A stretch of DNA of 64,000 nt, from NCBI GenBank assembly GCA_964598765.1, contig CAZRCZ010000012.1, forward strand, positions 1 to 64,000. Direction: 5' to 3'. This document shows, piece after piece, positions 17,011 through 26,076 of the stretch; within the stretch, counting starts at the first letter, position 1, and every line of letters begins with the position of its first letter. The DNA comes from CAZRCZ01 sp964598765. Lineage in GTDB: Bacteria; Sumerlaeota; Sumerlaeia; MVZB01; JAJFLK01. The position numbers and the translations under genes were made by a program. The notes under the pieces are model-generated. The model saw only the letters and a list, made by a program, of their open reading frames with translations. It made no database searches and was not told the origin of the DNA.

Positions 17011-17544
17011 ATGAGGCTCCGGGTCGTAATCCCTCTCGGCCTTCTCGTCGGCGTTTTATTCAGCGTCAACTCAATCATGGATGTTTTTCCCCTTGGAACC
17101 GGAGTTTGGATATTTGTTCTGATGTGGGCCTTCCTCAAATCGGGACTCCCGTTCAGGAAGCGGGTAATCGGTTTCGCGGCACATCTTGTTTGCGTAATTG
17201 TCGTGGTGGCGCTCGCCTTTGTCGCGCCGGTGAAATACGAGGACCGGAAAGTTGGCCCCTTGCCAAATCGTTCAATGACCCTACATCAAGTCAGTGATTT
17301 CCTTCAGAAGAAAGGCCTTGTGAAACTCAGATATCCGGAGGATATGGCGGACCAGAAAATGCTTTTTGGGAAGGACATTTATAAAGTGAGGGATCTTTTC
17401 TCTGAAATTGAAAGGCAAACAAATTCACAAATAGGAATCGGTTACTGCGGGAATGCCATTTCCGTCCTCTGGGGTGGCCAATGGCCGATGGGTATTCGAC
17501 TTGCACGTAAGAGCGAACAGGCGACACCGTCCCAATCCCGGTAG
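17011..17544 (+). CDS. Hypothetical membrane protein
   Basis: I do not recognise the family. From the ATG at 17011 the 177-residue product has three hydrophobic helices (about 4-22, 30-47, 55-75) and then a soluble domain of about 95 residues. That domain begins LPNRSMTLHQVSDFLQKKG, resembling a short secretin/TonB N-terminal fold, but the match is weak. An in-frame GTG at 16987 is an alternative start; neither has a clear ribosome site. Codon use is less G/C-biased at third positions than in neighbouring genes, and it is flanked by repeat tracts, so it may be a recent arrival. Confidence 0.55.
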   Translation: MRLRVVIPLGLLVGVLFSVNSIMDVFPLGTGVWIFVLMWAFLKSGLPFRKRVIGFAAHLVCVIVVVALAFVAPVKYEDRKVGPLPNRSMTLHQVSDFLQKKGLVKLRYPEDMADQKMLFGKDIYKVRDLFSEIERQTNSQIGIGYCGNAISVLWGGQWPMGIRLARKSEQATPSQSR

Positions 17545-17649
17545 AGGGGTTGGAGATACGCCGAACGGATTTTCACCAATCAAATTCTGAAATCAACCCG
17601 ATCCGGACGAGATCGGTGGAATGAGCGAAGGACCGGATTCTTAGATTGG

Positions 17650-17680
17650 GAGTCCTTGGTGTCTTTGTGTCTTGGTGGTA
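17650..17680. repeat. Dispersed repeat tract, CCTTGGTGTCTTTGTGTCTTGGTGG type
   Basis: GTCCTTGGTGTCTTTGTGTC followed by TTGGTGGTAAG has an internal 7-8-base periodicity (GGTGTCTT, TGTGTCTT, GGTGG). It is the same family as 14311-14339. Confidence 0.6.
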
Positions 17681-17804
17681 AGAAAAAATACGAGGGACCA
17701 AGGCCACTTGTTGCGGGTTTCGCTCCCCTCTTGTCAGCCCGCCCCGATTTTTATACGCTGGACCCCCTTAACGAGAGCGCGAATTCAGCGGAAGGAGCCG
17801 AGCC

Positions 17805-19763
17805 ATGAGCGTCAAACCCCAAGCCACGTCCGAAATCACCGATCTTTTGCAGGAGAAACGGGTCTTCAAACCTTCCAAGGCGTTCAAGGCGCAAGCCAAC
17901 GTCAAGGACCCGACGATTTACGCCCGCGCGCGGAAAAATCCCCAAGCCTTCTGGGAATCGTTCGCCAAGCAACTCCATTGGCATAAAAAATGGAAGAAGG
18001 TTCTGGAGTGGAATCCGCCGCACGCCAAATGGTTCGTCGGGGGGAAACTGAACGTCGCCTACAACTGTTTGGATCGCCACGTCACGACGCACCGCAAGAA
18101 CAAGGTCGCGCTGATTTGGGAGGGAGAACCGGGAGAGACGATCAAGTTCACTTATAACGATCTCTATCACGAGGTCAATCGCGCCGGGTCCATGTTGCGC
18201 AAGTTGGGAATCCAAAAAGGGGACCGTGTTGCGATCTACATGCCGATGGTCCCCGAAGTGATGATCGCTATGCTCGCCTGCGCCCGCGTTGGCGCTGTTC
18301 ATTCGGTTGTCTTTGGCGGATTTTCCGTCGATTCGCTCATTGACCGGATCAACGACGCGCAGGCCAAACTCATCATCACCGCCGACGGCGGCTATCGGCG
18401 CGGAACCCTTTTTCCCCTTAAGCCGACCGCCGACCAAGCCGTCGCGCAATGCCCGAGCGTGAAGAACGTCATCGTCGTCAAGCGCGGCCACGGCGAAGTG
18501 ACGATGGAGAAAGGGCGCGATCATTGGTGGCACGAGCTTATGGCGCAGGCCGACGCCCACAGCGAGCCGGAGTGGGTGGACAGCGAAGACATGTTTTTCG
18601 TGCTTTACACTTCCGGCTCGACGGGCAAACCGAAGGGGATCGTCCACACGACGGGGGGTTATCTGACGCACGTTTACGCGACGATGCAATGGGTCTTCGA
18701 CATCAAGGACACCGACGTTTTTTGGTGCACCGCCGACGTCGGCTGGGTCACCGGACATTCCTACATCGTCTATGGTCCTCTCTCCAGCGGCGCGACGGTC
18801 GTGATGTATGAGGGCACGCCCAACTATCCGAAGAACGACCGATTCTGGCGGACGATTGAAAAACACAAGGTCACAGTGTTCTACACCGCCCCGACCGCGA
18901 TTCGGACGTTCATGAAATGGGGAGCACAATGGCCGGAAGCGTGCGATCTCTCCTCGCTTCGGTTGCTCGGAACCGTCGGCGAACCGATCAATCCGGAGGC
19001 TTGGATTTGGTATCACGAAAACATCGGGCGGAAGAAATGCCCGATCGTGGATACTTGGTGGCAGACCGAAACTGGCGGGATCATGATTACGCCTTTGCCG
19101 GGGATCACGGCGACCAAGCCCGGCTTGGCGACGACGCCGTTTCCCGGAATCGAAGCCGATATTCTCAATCAACAAGGAGAGCGGATCGAGGTCGGGGGCG
19201 GATATCTCGCCATCCGCAAACCGTGGCCCGGCATGTTGCGCGGCATCTTCGGCGACATGGAGCGCTACGTGAACACCTATTGGAGCAAATGGGACAAGGG
19301 AACTTATTTCGTCGGCGACGGAGCCAAACGCGACAAGAACGGCTACTTCTGGATTCTGGGGCGCATTGACGACGTGCTGAACGTCTCCGGCCACCGGATC
19401 GGTACGATGGAGGTCGAGGGGGCGCTCGTTTCGCATCCCGACGTGGCGGAATCGGCGGTCATTGGTCGCGCGCATGATATCAAGGGGCAAGCGGTCGTCG
19501 CGTTCGTCACGCTCAAGGAGGGACGCCAGCCGACGCCGGATAAAAACGAGGAACTGAAGCAACACGTCTCGCACAAGATCGGCGCGCTGGCGCGTCCGGA
19601 GGAAATCATTTTTTCCGCCGAGCTTCCGAAGACCCGTTCGGGTAAAATCATGCGACGCCTCCTGCGTGACATCGCCGAAGGGCGCGCGCTGGGGGACACG
19701 ACCACGCTGACCGATCCGGGGGTCGTGGAGGGATTGAAGAAGCAGTATTCGGAGGAAGGATAA
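17805..19763 (+). CDS. acs: Acetyl-CoA synthetase (AMP-forming)
   Basis: At 652 residues it matches usual Acs length. Motifs: P-loop-like YTSGSTGKPKGIVHTTGGYL, WWQTETGGIMITP (adenine/acetate pocket, with the Trp that restricts Acs to acetate), GRIDDVLNVSGHRIGTMEVE (hinge), and PKTRSGKIMRRLLR holding the catalytic Lys that is commonly regulated by acetylation. The start has a good ribosome site (AAGGAG, 8 bases). It activates acetate to acetyl-CoA in the cytoplasm. It stands alone between repeat tracts, followed by mfd. Confidence 0.96.
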   Translation: MSVKPQATSEITDLLQEKRVFKPSKAFKAQANVKDPTIYARARKNPQAFWESFAKQLHWHKKWKKVLEWNPPHAKWFVGGKLNVAYNCLDRHVTTHRKNKVALIWEGEPGETIKFTYNDLYHEVNRAGSMLRKLGIQKGDRVAIYMPMVPEVMIAMLACARVGAVHSVVFGGFSVDSLIDRINDAQAKLIITADGGYRRGTLFPLKPTADQAVAQCPSVKNVIVVKRGHGEVTMEKGRDHWWHELMAQADAHSEPEWVDSEDMFFVLYTSGSTGKPKGIVHTTGGYLTHVYATMQWVFDIKDTDVFWCTADVGWVTGHSYIVYGPLSSGATVVMYEGTPNYPKNDRFWRTIEKHKVTVFYTAPTAIRTFMKWGAQWPEACDLSSLRLLGTVGEPINPEAWIWYHENIGRKKCPIVDTWWQTETGGIMITPLPGITATKPGLATTPFPGIEADILNQQGERIEVGGGYLAIRKPWPGMLRGIFGDMERYVNTYWSKWDKGTYFVGDGAKRDKNGYFWILGRIDDVLNVSGHRIGTMEVEGALVSHPDVAESAVIGRAHDIKGQAVVAFVTLKEGRQPTPDKNEELKQHVSHKIGALARPEEIIFSAELPKTRSGKIMRRLLRDIAEGRALGDTTTLTDPGVVEGLKKQYSEEG

Positions 19764-19844
19764 TTTGGACGCGGATTGACACGGATGCGCACGGATCATT
19801 GAAAATTGATCCGTGGAATCCGCGTAATCCGTGTTCAATCAATT
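19764..19844. repeat. CGCGGATT/ACACGGAT repeat tract with perfect hairpin
   Basis: CACGGATCA (19790-19798) pairs perfectly with TGATCCGTG (19807-19815) around an 8-base loop. Flanking CGCGGATTGACACGGAT and GGAATCCGCGTAATCCGTG extend the imperfect symmetry. The whole acs-mfd spacer belongs to the same family as 24412-24530 and 60590-60700. Confidence 0.6.
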
Positions 19845-22800
19845 ATGGACGGTCTTCACTTGGACCGCATGAAAGAGCGCTTCGCGCTCGCGCCGACAAC
19901 GCTCGAAACATTCGAACGTCTCACGCGCGGCAATGATAACTTGGTTATCGCCAATATGCGCGGCGGCGCGGGAGCGTTGCTGACCGCGCTGGCCGCCGAA
20001 CGAATCAACTGCCCGGTATTGCTGATTACCGGCACGCTTGAACGCGCCGAAGCGTTGGCCGATGGAATGGGATTCTTCGGCGCGAACGCCATGCTCTTCC
20101 CCGCGTTGGAAACCCTTCCCTTCGAGGAAGCCGAACCCGCGCTGAACATCGCCGCTCAAAGGAGCGCCGTTTTGGCGGAATTGGCGGCGCGCGTAGCCGG
20201 AAATCCAAATCCCAAACCCTTTCTGATCGTCGCTCCCGCCGACGCGCTCATGCACCGGCTTCTTCCCGCCGAGAAACTCGCCGACCTTCATCTCGATCTG
20301 GAATGGGGACAACAAATTGAGATTGACGCGCTGACGAAGAAGCTCGTGGAAATGGGGTATCGCCGGGAAGCCATGGTCGAAAGTCCGGGCGAATTCTCCG
20401 TGCGGGGAACCATCGTGGACGTTTATCCCGCCGAAGCGGAAACCCCGTGGCGGTTGGATTTTTTTGGCGAGGAAATCGAATCCATCCGCCCCTTCGATCC
20501 CGCGACGCAACGTTCCCTCCCGACGAAAGACGAAACCGAAAAAATCCGCATCCTCCCCCGCGCCAATCTTGGTCCGTCAATGGAGCATTTGGATTCGGGC
20601 GGCAAGCTCGGCGCGCTTTTCGATCTTTTGCCGAAGAATACGTTGCTGATTCTCGACGGCCCCTCGCGGATCAACCAACGGCTCGATTATTTCGACGAGG
20701 TTGCCCGACGGCATTGGGAGGAAATCCGCGCTCCCCACCATGAAGCTGAGCCGAGTTTCTTTCTTCGGCGGAATTTGGAGCCTTCGGCGTGGGTCTTGAA
20801 CGCGGATGAGGCGCGCGCGGGGATCGAAAAAGTCCGCCGGATGCTCTGGACCGATCTTTCAGCCGAAGGGGAAGACGCGGCAAAATTCTCTTCGGCCCCG
20901 ATTTCAATCGGCGCGCAGAGTTTCGAAACGATTCCCCCAAACTTTAACAATTTCCTCGACCTCATCGAGGAAAAGCGATTCAGCGATTACTTGATCGCTG
21001 TTGTTTGCGACAACGCGGGGCAAGTCCAACGCCTCGACGAACTTCTTGCGGAGCGGCGCATCCCCGCCGCCAGATTGGACAGCGCCGACGGCAAACCCGT
21101 GATCCAACCTTCCATCCATGACGTCGCCCTGATCGTCGGCGATTTGCACGAAGGCTTTATTTTCCCGGCCGCCAAATTGCTCCTTCTAACCGACCGCGAA
21201 ATTTTCGGACGTTACAAGCGCAGGAGAGTTTATCGCAAAACTCATCCGGGCAAGGCGATAAAATCGCCGACCGAAATCTCGCGCGGCGATTTTGTCGTTC
21301 ACCTCGATCATGGAATCGGGCGATTCGAAGGCATCCGGCGCCAGAGCATCGAAGGGGCGATGACCGAATTTCTCGAATTGGTTTATCAGGACGACAACCG
21401 TCTCCTCGTGCCGATTGACAAACTTCATCTCGTTCAGAAATACGCCTCCGCCGAGGGAAAAGAGCCTGTTCTGGATCGGCTGGGCAAAAAAGCTTGGCAT
21501 CGGCGCAAGGCCAAATCGCAGGAGGCGATTCGCATTTTGGCCGGGGAGCTTTTGCAACTCTACGCCCGGCGCGAGGCGGCGGAGCGCCACGCCTACGGTC
21601 CCGACACGGTTTGGCAACGGGAATTCGAGGCGGCGTTTCTCTATGAGGAAACGCCCGATCAACACAAAGCCATCGGCGAGGTGATGTCCGACTTGCATCG
21701 AGCCAAACCGATGGATCGCCTCATTTGCGGCGACGTCGGATTCGGGAAAACCGAAGTCGCCATCCGCGCGGCGTTCAAGGTTTTGTGCGAGGGGCATCAG
21801 GTGGCCGTCCTCGCGCCGACGACGCTTTTGACCCAACAGCACGACCGGACGTTCCGCGAGCGGCTCGCCGATTTCCCATTCCGCGTCGCCCAGCTATCTC
21901 GATTCAGTTCCCCCGCCGAACAAAAACAGACGTTGACCGATTTGGCGAAGGGAGACGTTCATCTCGTTGTTGGAACGCATCGGCTTCTTTCCAACGACGT
22001 GCGGTTTCACGATCTCGGCTTGCTGATCGTGGACGAAGAGCAACGTTTCGGCGTCGCGCAGAAGGAAAGGATCAAAAACCTGCGGGCCTCGGTGGACATT
22101 TTGACGCTCACGGCGACGCCGATTCCTCGGACGCTCCACATGGCTCTGGCAAAACTGCGCGACCTGAGCGTGATCCTGACCCCGCCCGCCAATCGTCTGC
22201 CGATTAAAACCCGCACCATTTATTTCGAGAAAGACCCGATTGAAGAGGCGATCCTGCGCGAACTCAATCGCGGCGGGCAGGTTTATTTCGTTCACAACCG
22301 AATCGAGACGATTGAGGAGGTCGCGCAGTCGGTCCGCGAGATCGTTCCCCACGCGCGGATCGCCGTGGCGCACGGCCGGATGGACGAGGATGACCTCGAA
22401 AACATCATGATTAATTTCATCGCGGGTCAATACGACATCCTGCTCTCGACGACGATCATCGAAAACGGACTCGACATTCCCAACGTCAACACGATCATCA
22501 TCAACCGCGCCGACGCGATGGGACTGGCGCAACTTTATCAACTTCGAGGCAGGGTTGGGCGCGACGTGCGGCAGGCTTACGCCTATCTCATCATGCCGCG
22601 AGGCCGCCCGATCAGCGACGCGGCGGTCAAGCGTCTGGCCGCGCTGGAGGAATTCACGGAATTGGGAATGGGATTTTCGGTCGCCATGCGCGACATGGAA
22701 ATCCGGGGCGCGGGCAACATCCTTGGACGCGAGCAACACGGAGCCATTGCCGATGTCGGCTTCGAGATGTATTGCCAGTTGCTGGAGGAATCGGTTCTCA

Positions 22801-23303
22801 ATTTGCGTGGCGAAGGCCCATCGGAAGCCCTTTGGGCGACCGAGGTCAAGTGGCCGGTGGACCAGTGGGTGCCGGAGGAATACGTCCCGGTCGAGACGCA
22901 ACGGATCGGATTTTACCGCGATTTGGCTTCGGCGCGGGATCGGTATGAAGTCGAGCGCATCCGGGACGAATTGCTCGACCGCTACGGCGATCTTCCCGCC
23001 GAGACGGTCAATCTCATCAACGCCTTCCGTGTCAAAACCGCGCTGAGTCCTTGGCGCGTCGAATCGGTCCGACAGGGCGCGGATGGAAGCGTCCGAATCG
23101 TGTGCGGGGAAGGAATCGGTCAACTGGCGGAAGCTCTGCAACGCCTTTCGGGAGGGTCCGAATGGATCAGCCGGATCGAAAGGAGACAGGATGATGTTCT
23201 GGCGCTCCATTCGCGTGGAAAAAAGGAGTCCTCCGAGCGAATTCTGGACCTTCTGGCTCGCTTTTTGGCCGACCTGCCCATTCCCGCCGGTTCCTGTGGA
23301 TAA
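19845..23303 (+). CDS. mfd: Transcription-repair coupling factor Mfd
   Basis: About 1152 residues, the usual length. The N-terminal UvrB-like module (1-400) is followed by the RNA-polymerase interaction domain (about 480-540, GDFVVHLDHGIGRFEGI). Translocase motor lobes carry CGDVGFGKTEVA (Walker A, near 628), APTTLLTQQH, VDEEQRFGV (the DEEQ box, near 730), TATPIPRTLHMAL and QLRGRVGRDVRQAYAY. The C-terminal TRCF domain is complete. It removes RNA polymerase stalled at lesions and recruits UvrA. I start at 19845 (MDGLHLDRM): an in-frame ATG at 19806 lies inside a dispersed repeat and would add repeat-derived residues. The stop codon is part of a perfect DnaA-box-like nonamer. Confidence 0.96.
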   Translation: MDGLHLDRMKERFALAPTTLETFERLTRGNDNLVIANMRGGAGALLTALAAERINCPVLLITGTLERAEALADGMGFFGANAMLFPALETLPFEEAEPALNIAAQRSAVLAELAARVAGNPNPKPFLIVAPADALMHRLLPAEKLADLHLDLEWGQQIEIDALTKKLVEMGYRREAMVESPGEFSVRGTIVDVYPAEAETPWRLDFFGEEIESIRPFDPATQRSLPTKDETEKIRILPRANLGPSMEHLDSGGKLGALFDLLPKNTLLILDGPSRINQRLDYFDEVARRHWEEIRAPHHEAEPSFFLRRNLEPSAWVLNADEARAGIEKVRRMLWTDLSAEGEDAAKFSSAPISIGAQSFETIPPNFNNFLDLIEEKRFSDYLIAVVCDNAGQVQRLDELLAERRIPAARLDSADGKPVIQPSIHDVALIVGDLHEGFIFPAAKLLLLTDREIFGRYKRRRVYRKTHPGKAIKSPTEISRGDFVVHLDHGIGRFEGIRRQSIEGAMTEFLELVYQDDNRLLVPIDKLHLVQKYASAEGKEPVLDRLGKKAWHRRKAKSQEAIRILAGELLQLYARREAAERHAYGPDTVWQREFEAAFLYEETPDQHKAIGEVMSDLHRAKPMDRLICGDVGFGKTEVAIRAAFKVLCEGHQVAVLAPTTLLTQQHDRTFRERLADFPFRVAQLSRFSSPAEQKQTLTDLAKGDVHLVVGTHRLLSNDVRFHDLGLLIVDEEQRFGVAQKERIKNLRASVDILTLTATPIPRTLHMALAKLRDLSVILTPPANRLPIKTRTIYFEKDPIEEAILRELNRGGQVYFVHNRIETIEEVAQSVREIVPHARIAVAHGRMDEDDLENIMINFIAGQYDILLSTTIIENGLDIPNVNTIIINRADAMGLAQLYQLRGRVGRDVRQAYAYLIMPRGRPISDAAVKRLAALEEFTELGMGFSVAMRDMEIRGAGNILGREQHGAIADVGFEMYCQLLEESVLNLRGEGPSEALWATEVKWPVDQWVPEEYVPVETQRIGFYRDLASARDRYEVERIRDELLDRYGDLPAETVNLINAFRVKTALSPWRVESVRQGADGSVRIVCGEGIGQLAEALQRLSGGSEWISRIERRQDDVLALHSRGKKESSERILDLLARFLADLPIPAGSCG

Positions 23304-23671
23304 ATTGTTGAAAAGCCGGATTCCCTCGGGAATTTATGGGGCGAAGGGGGTATTTTCATAGAGGGAAAATGCTTCCGGTTGGGCTAGATCACCGATCCAT
23401 CAGCCAGAAATACGATCCCTTGGAGATCGTGTCTAAGAAGCTTATTTACAATGATCTACATGATCCTTGGGGTTTTTGCGAAGGAACCATTTCCCGTCCT
23501 GATTCCAAGCATACGGTTAGGCGAGAATTAGGAAGCAACCCAAATCCCGGTGGAAATCGTTGTTATTTCAAAATCTGTGGAGAAATTGTGGAAAAGTCGG
23601 AGAAATCACCCAACGGTGATTGAAATCCAAGGACTTAATCCATCTTCAAATGGGTGATGGATCAAGACCGA
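23304..23671. other. Intergenic region between convergent genes with DnaA-box-like and GATC motifs
   Basis: No gene is seen in these 368 bases. TGTGGATAA (perfect DnaA-box complement) at 23296-23304 overlaps the mfd stop. TGTGGAGAA at 23576-23584 and TGTGGAAAA at 23587-23595 lie in the same orientation. At least six GATC sites fall between about 23385 and 23470, around AAGCTTATTTACAATGATC. This resembles pieces of an origin or a DnaA-binding site, but the flanking genes converge and no dnaA or dnaN is present. Confidence 0.35.
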
Positions 23672-24364
23672 TCAAGGGATCGGCGATCCGGCTGACTCAG
23701 TCGCTTTTTGCTGTACCGTTTCCAGTTCTTTCCGTGCGGTCGTCAGGTCTTCCATCACGTAAGCCCAATTGATTTTCGTGTCGGTCTGCGGACGCATGGT
23801 TTGGGGCTGATAGGGAACTTGTCCCAAGTTGGGAGACGATTGATAGCCCTGCGGCGCATACATCGGTTGGGGAGCCATGCCGGGGACTCCATAGGGCGTG
23901 GGAGGCGTCGGTGTCGCGTAGCCCGGCATGGGCGTCGGTTGGGGTTGATACGCTTGCGCGGGGGGCATGGCGTAGCCCGTCGGCGCGGGAGCGGGTTGTC
24001 CGGCATACGGGGGCGTGGGTTGATAAGCGGGAGGGACTTGAGGGGGAGCCGGTCGCGGCGCCGGAGCGGGGCGCGCGGTTTTGGTCCGTTCCCAGCCGGG
24101 AAAATTTTCGTCCAGCAGTTTGATCGCAGGCTCGAATCCGGGATCCAACTCAAAGGCTTTCATCAGGGCGGTCCGGGCGTCCTGCTTTCTGCGGAGACGG
24201 AGAAAGCATTGGCCGCGCGCGACGGCGTGGGCGGCGCGGAACGCTCCCTGCCCTTCGATTTCCTCGCAGATGTCCAATGCCTCGAGGAAATCCTGACGCT
24301 GGATGCACTCGCGTAGCTCTTGCTCGAGCTTTTTGATTTGGTCGGGATTGTCGGAGCCGTTCAT
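23672..24364 (-). CDS. TPR protein with proline/tyrosine/glutamine-rich C-terminal half
   Basis: Residues 1-95 form TPR-like helix pairs (LEQELRECIQRQDFLEALDI, AHAVARGQCFLRLRRKQDAR, ALMKAFELDPGFEPAIKLL). Residues 100-205 are low complexity, built from Pro/Ala/Tyr/Gln/Gly (GYAMPPAQAYQPQPTPMPGY and similar). A short charged helix ends the protein (WAYVMEDLTTARKELETVQQ). There is no signal peptide, so it is probably cytoplasmic. The architecture suggests a scaffold whose disordered arm makes multivalent contacts; no family name is justified. It is the last minus-strand gene of the middle block and converges on mfd. Confidence 0.7.
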   Translation of the reverse strand: MNGSDNPDQIKKLEQELRECIQRQDFLEALDICEEIEGQGAFRAAHAVARGQCFLRLRRKQDARTALMKAFELDPGFEPAIKLLDENFPGWERTKTARPAPAPRPAPPQVPPAYQPTPPYAGQPAPAPTGYAMPPAQAYQPQPTPMPGYATPTPPTPYGVPGMAPQPMYAPQGYQSSPNLGQVPYQPQTMRPQTDTKINWAYVMEDLTTARKELETVQQKATESAGSPIP

Positions 24365-24411
24365 GGACTCTGTTTATATCCCCGCCCGCGCGAAAAGCAA
24401 GCTGAATTGAA

Positions 24412-24530
24412 AATTTGGACACGGATTTCGCGGATCAACTGCGGATCCCATTTAGTTCTTACTCTTGCTCTTGCTCTAAATTCACTTCACCATCCGTGTC
24501 ATCCGCGTTTCTCCGTGTCCAATTTTTCCT
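24412..24530. repeat. GGACACGGATT / CTTGCTCTTGCTC repeat tracts at the 3' end of rarA
   Basis: Contains TTTGGACACGGATTTCGCGG, then CTTACTCTTGCTCTTGCTC, then CATCCGTGTCATCCGCG and TCTCCGTGTCC. The right part overlaps the rarA C-terminus, encoding its last residues (LDTEKRG) and the stop. Confidence 0.55.
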
Positions 24531-25869
24531 TCTTTCTTTTCTCCCACCATTCCAATCTTTTCGCGATTTCCTTCTCAAATCCGAATTCCCCGGGGGTGTA
24601 AAAAATTTTTGATCCGAGCGATTCGGGAAGGCAGGCTTGCCCAGAAAAATGCTCCGGCGCGTCGTGGTCGTATTGATACTCCTTGCCGTAGCCGAGACTC
24701 TTCATCAAGCCGGTCGGTGCGTTGCGGAGATGGATCGGAACGGGAAGCGCGCCGCTTTTTTCGATCTCGCCCGTCACTTCTCCCCACGCCGCGTAAAGCG
24801 AATTGCTCTTGGGACAAGTCGCCAGATAAATCGCCGCCTGAACCAGCGCGAGTTCCCCTTCGGGCGAACCGAGCATTCGATAAGCCTCGACCGCAGAGAG
24901 CGTTTGGGTCAACGCCTGCGGATCGGCGAGGCCGACATCCTCGGAGGCGAACCGAACGAGCCGCCGCCCGACGTAAAGAGGATCGTCGCCGCTGACGAGC
25001 ATCCGCGCCAGCCAATAGAGCGCGGCATGCGGATCGGAGGAGCGGAGACTTTTGTGAAGCGCGGAGATGAGATTGAAATGCTCCTCCCCGGATTTGTCAT
25101 AGAGCAAATGGGTCCGGCGCGAGACCTCGGCGAGAAGCGCGGAATCGAGAGTTTTTTTTCCGTCGGCGGTCGGTTTGATTGCGAGGGCGCATTGCTCAAG
25201 AAGATTCAACGCGCGCCGCGCGTCGCCGTCGCACAGTCCGGCCAGTGCGGTGAGCGTCGCGTCGTCGGCTTTCAGATTCATCCGGCCCAATCCGGCGGAT
25301 TCATCCCTCATCGCCCTGCGTAAAATTTGAACGAGGTTTTTCTGATCCAGCGCCTTCAGTGTCAAAACCCGGCAACGCGAAAGCAACGGGGCGATGACGG
25401 AAAAGGAGGGATTTTCGGTCGTCGCGCCGAACAGGACGATGGTGCCGTCCTCGACGTGCGGCAAGAAGGCGTCCTGTTGCGCCTTGTTGAACCGATGGAT
25501 TTCGTCCACGAAGAGAATCGTCCGTTGGCCGGAGGACTTGAGTCGTTCGCGCGCCTCCTCGATGATCGCCCGGACCTCCTTGATACCGGCGGTAACCGCG
25601 CTGAGGCCGATGAACGCCATGCCGCTCCGGTTGGCGATCAGCATCGCCAGCGTCGTTTTCCCGCATCCCGGCGGTCCCCAAAAAATCAGGGAGGGAATGG
25701 AGCCTTTTTCCAGCAACCGGACGAGAAATGAATCCGCTTCGGTGATTTCGTCTTGTCCGAGCAATTCATTGAAACTTTGCGGCCGCAATCGTTCGGCCAA
25801 CGGCGCGGAAGGATAAAGCGATTTTGTTTTCCGTTTGCCTCCCTGATCTGGTTCGCCGAAAAATTCCAT
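24499..25869 (-). CDS. rarA: Replication-associated recombination ATPase RarA (MgsA/WRNIP1 family)
   Basis: A 456-residue AAA+ clamp-loader-like ATPase: PLAERLRPQSFNELLGQDEI at the N-terminus, Walker A FWGPPGCGKTTLAMLIA, the sensor loop GLSAVTAGIKEVR, Walker B TILFVDEIHRFNKAQQD, sensor 1 LFGATTENPSFSV and arginine finger LLSRCRV. The C-terminal tetramerisation domain (AALYWLARMLVSGDDPLYVGRRL, YLPESLGSK-type end) is complete. It acts at stalled forks with SSB. The last dozen residues and stop are encoded by an intergenic-type repeat, so the original C-terminus may have been altered. A 207-base repeat-bearing gap separates it from the TMTC/TPR array. Confidence 0.95.
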   Translation of the reverse strand: MEFFGEPDQGGKRKTKSLYPSAPLAERLRPQSFNELLGQDEITEADSFLVRLLEKGSIPSLIFWGPPGCGKTTLAMLIANRSGMAFIGLSAVTAGIKEVRAIIEEARERLKSSGQRTILFVDEIHRFNKAQQDAFLPHVEDGTIVLFGATTENPSFSVIAPLLSRCRVLTLKALDQKNLVQILRRAMRDESAGLGRMNLKADDATLTALAGLCDGDARRALNLLEQCALAIKPTADGKKTLDSALLAEVSRRTHLLYDKSGEEHFNLISALHKSLRSSDPHAALYWLARMLVSGDDPLYVGRRLVRFASEDVGLADPQALTQTLSAVEAYRMLGSPEGELALVQAAIYLATCPKSNSLYAAWGEVTGEIEKSGALPVPIHLRNAPTGLMKSLGYGKEYQYDHDAPEHFSGQACLPESLGSKIFYTPGEFGFEKEIAKRLEWWEKRKKEKLDTEKRG

Positions 25870-25894
25870 CTTGGGAAACGAAAATTACCAAACA

Positions 25895-25965
25895 AAGCCA
25901 ATTTGGACAAGGATGGACCGAATGCACAGGGATGAATAGGATGGACAGGATTTTCGGAACAACCG
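25895..25965. repeat. GGATGGAC/GGATGAAT repeat tract
   Basis: TTTGGACAAGGATGGACCGA, ACAGGGATGAATAGGATGGA and CAGGATTTTCGG show an imperfect 8-12-base periodicity (AGGATGGACAGGAT). The tract lies between the start of rarA and the end of the last array gene. A run of nine T follows. Confidence 0.55.
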
Positions 25966-26076
25966 TGAAATTTTTTTTTGCGAAACGAAGCCAATTTTGG
26001 ACGGGGCATGTTGATTTGTTTGGAGTTGGAGCGTCGGTTTTCGTGTGGCCAAGCTTTTCGCGTCTTCTCCATGCCC

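Noticed and set aside
17751..19838. 695-codon minus-strand frame opposite acs
   Set aside because: It mirrors the acetyl-CoA synthetase gene, has no recognisable motif, and its start lies in a repeat tract.
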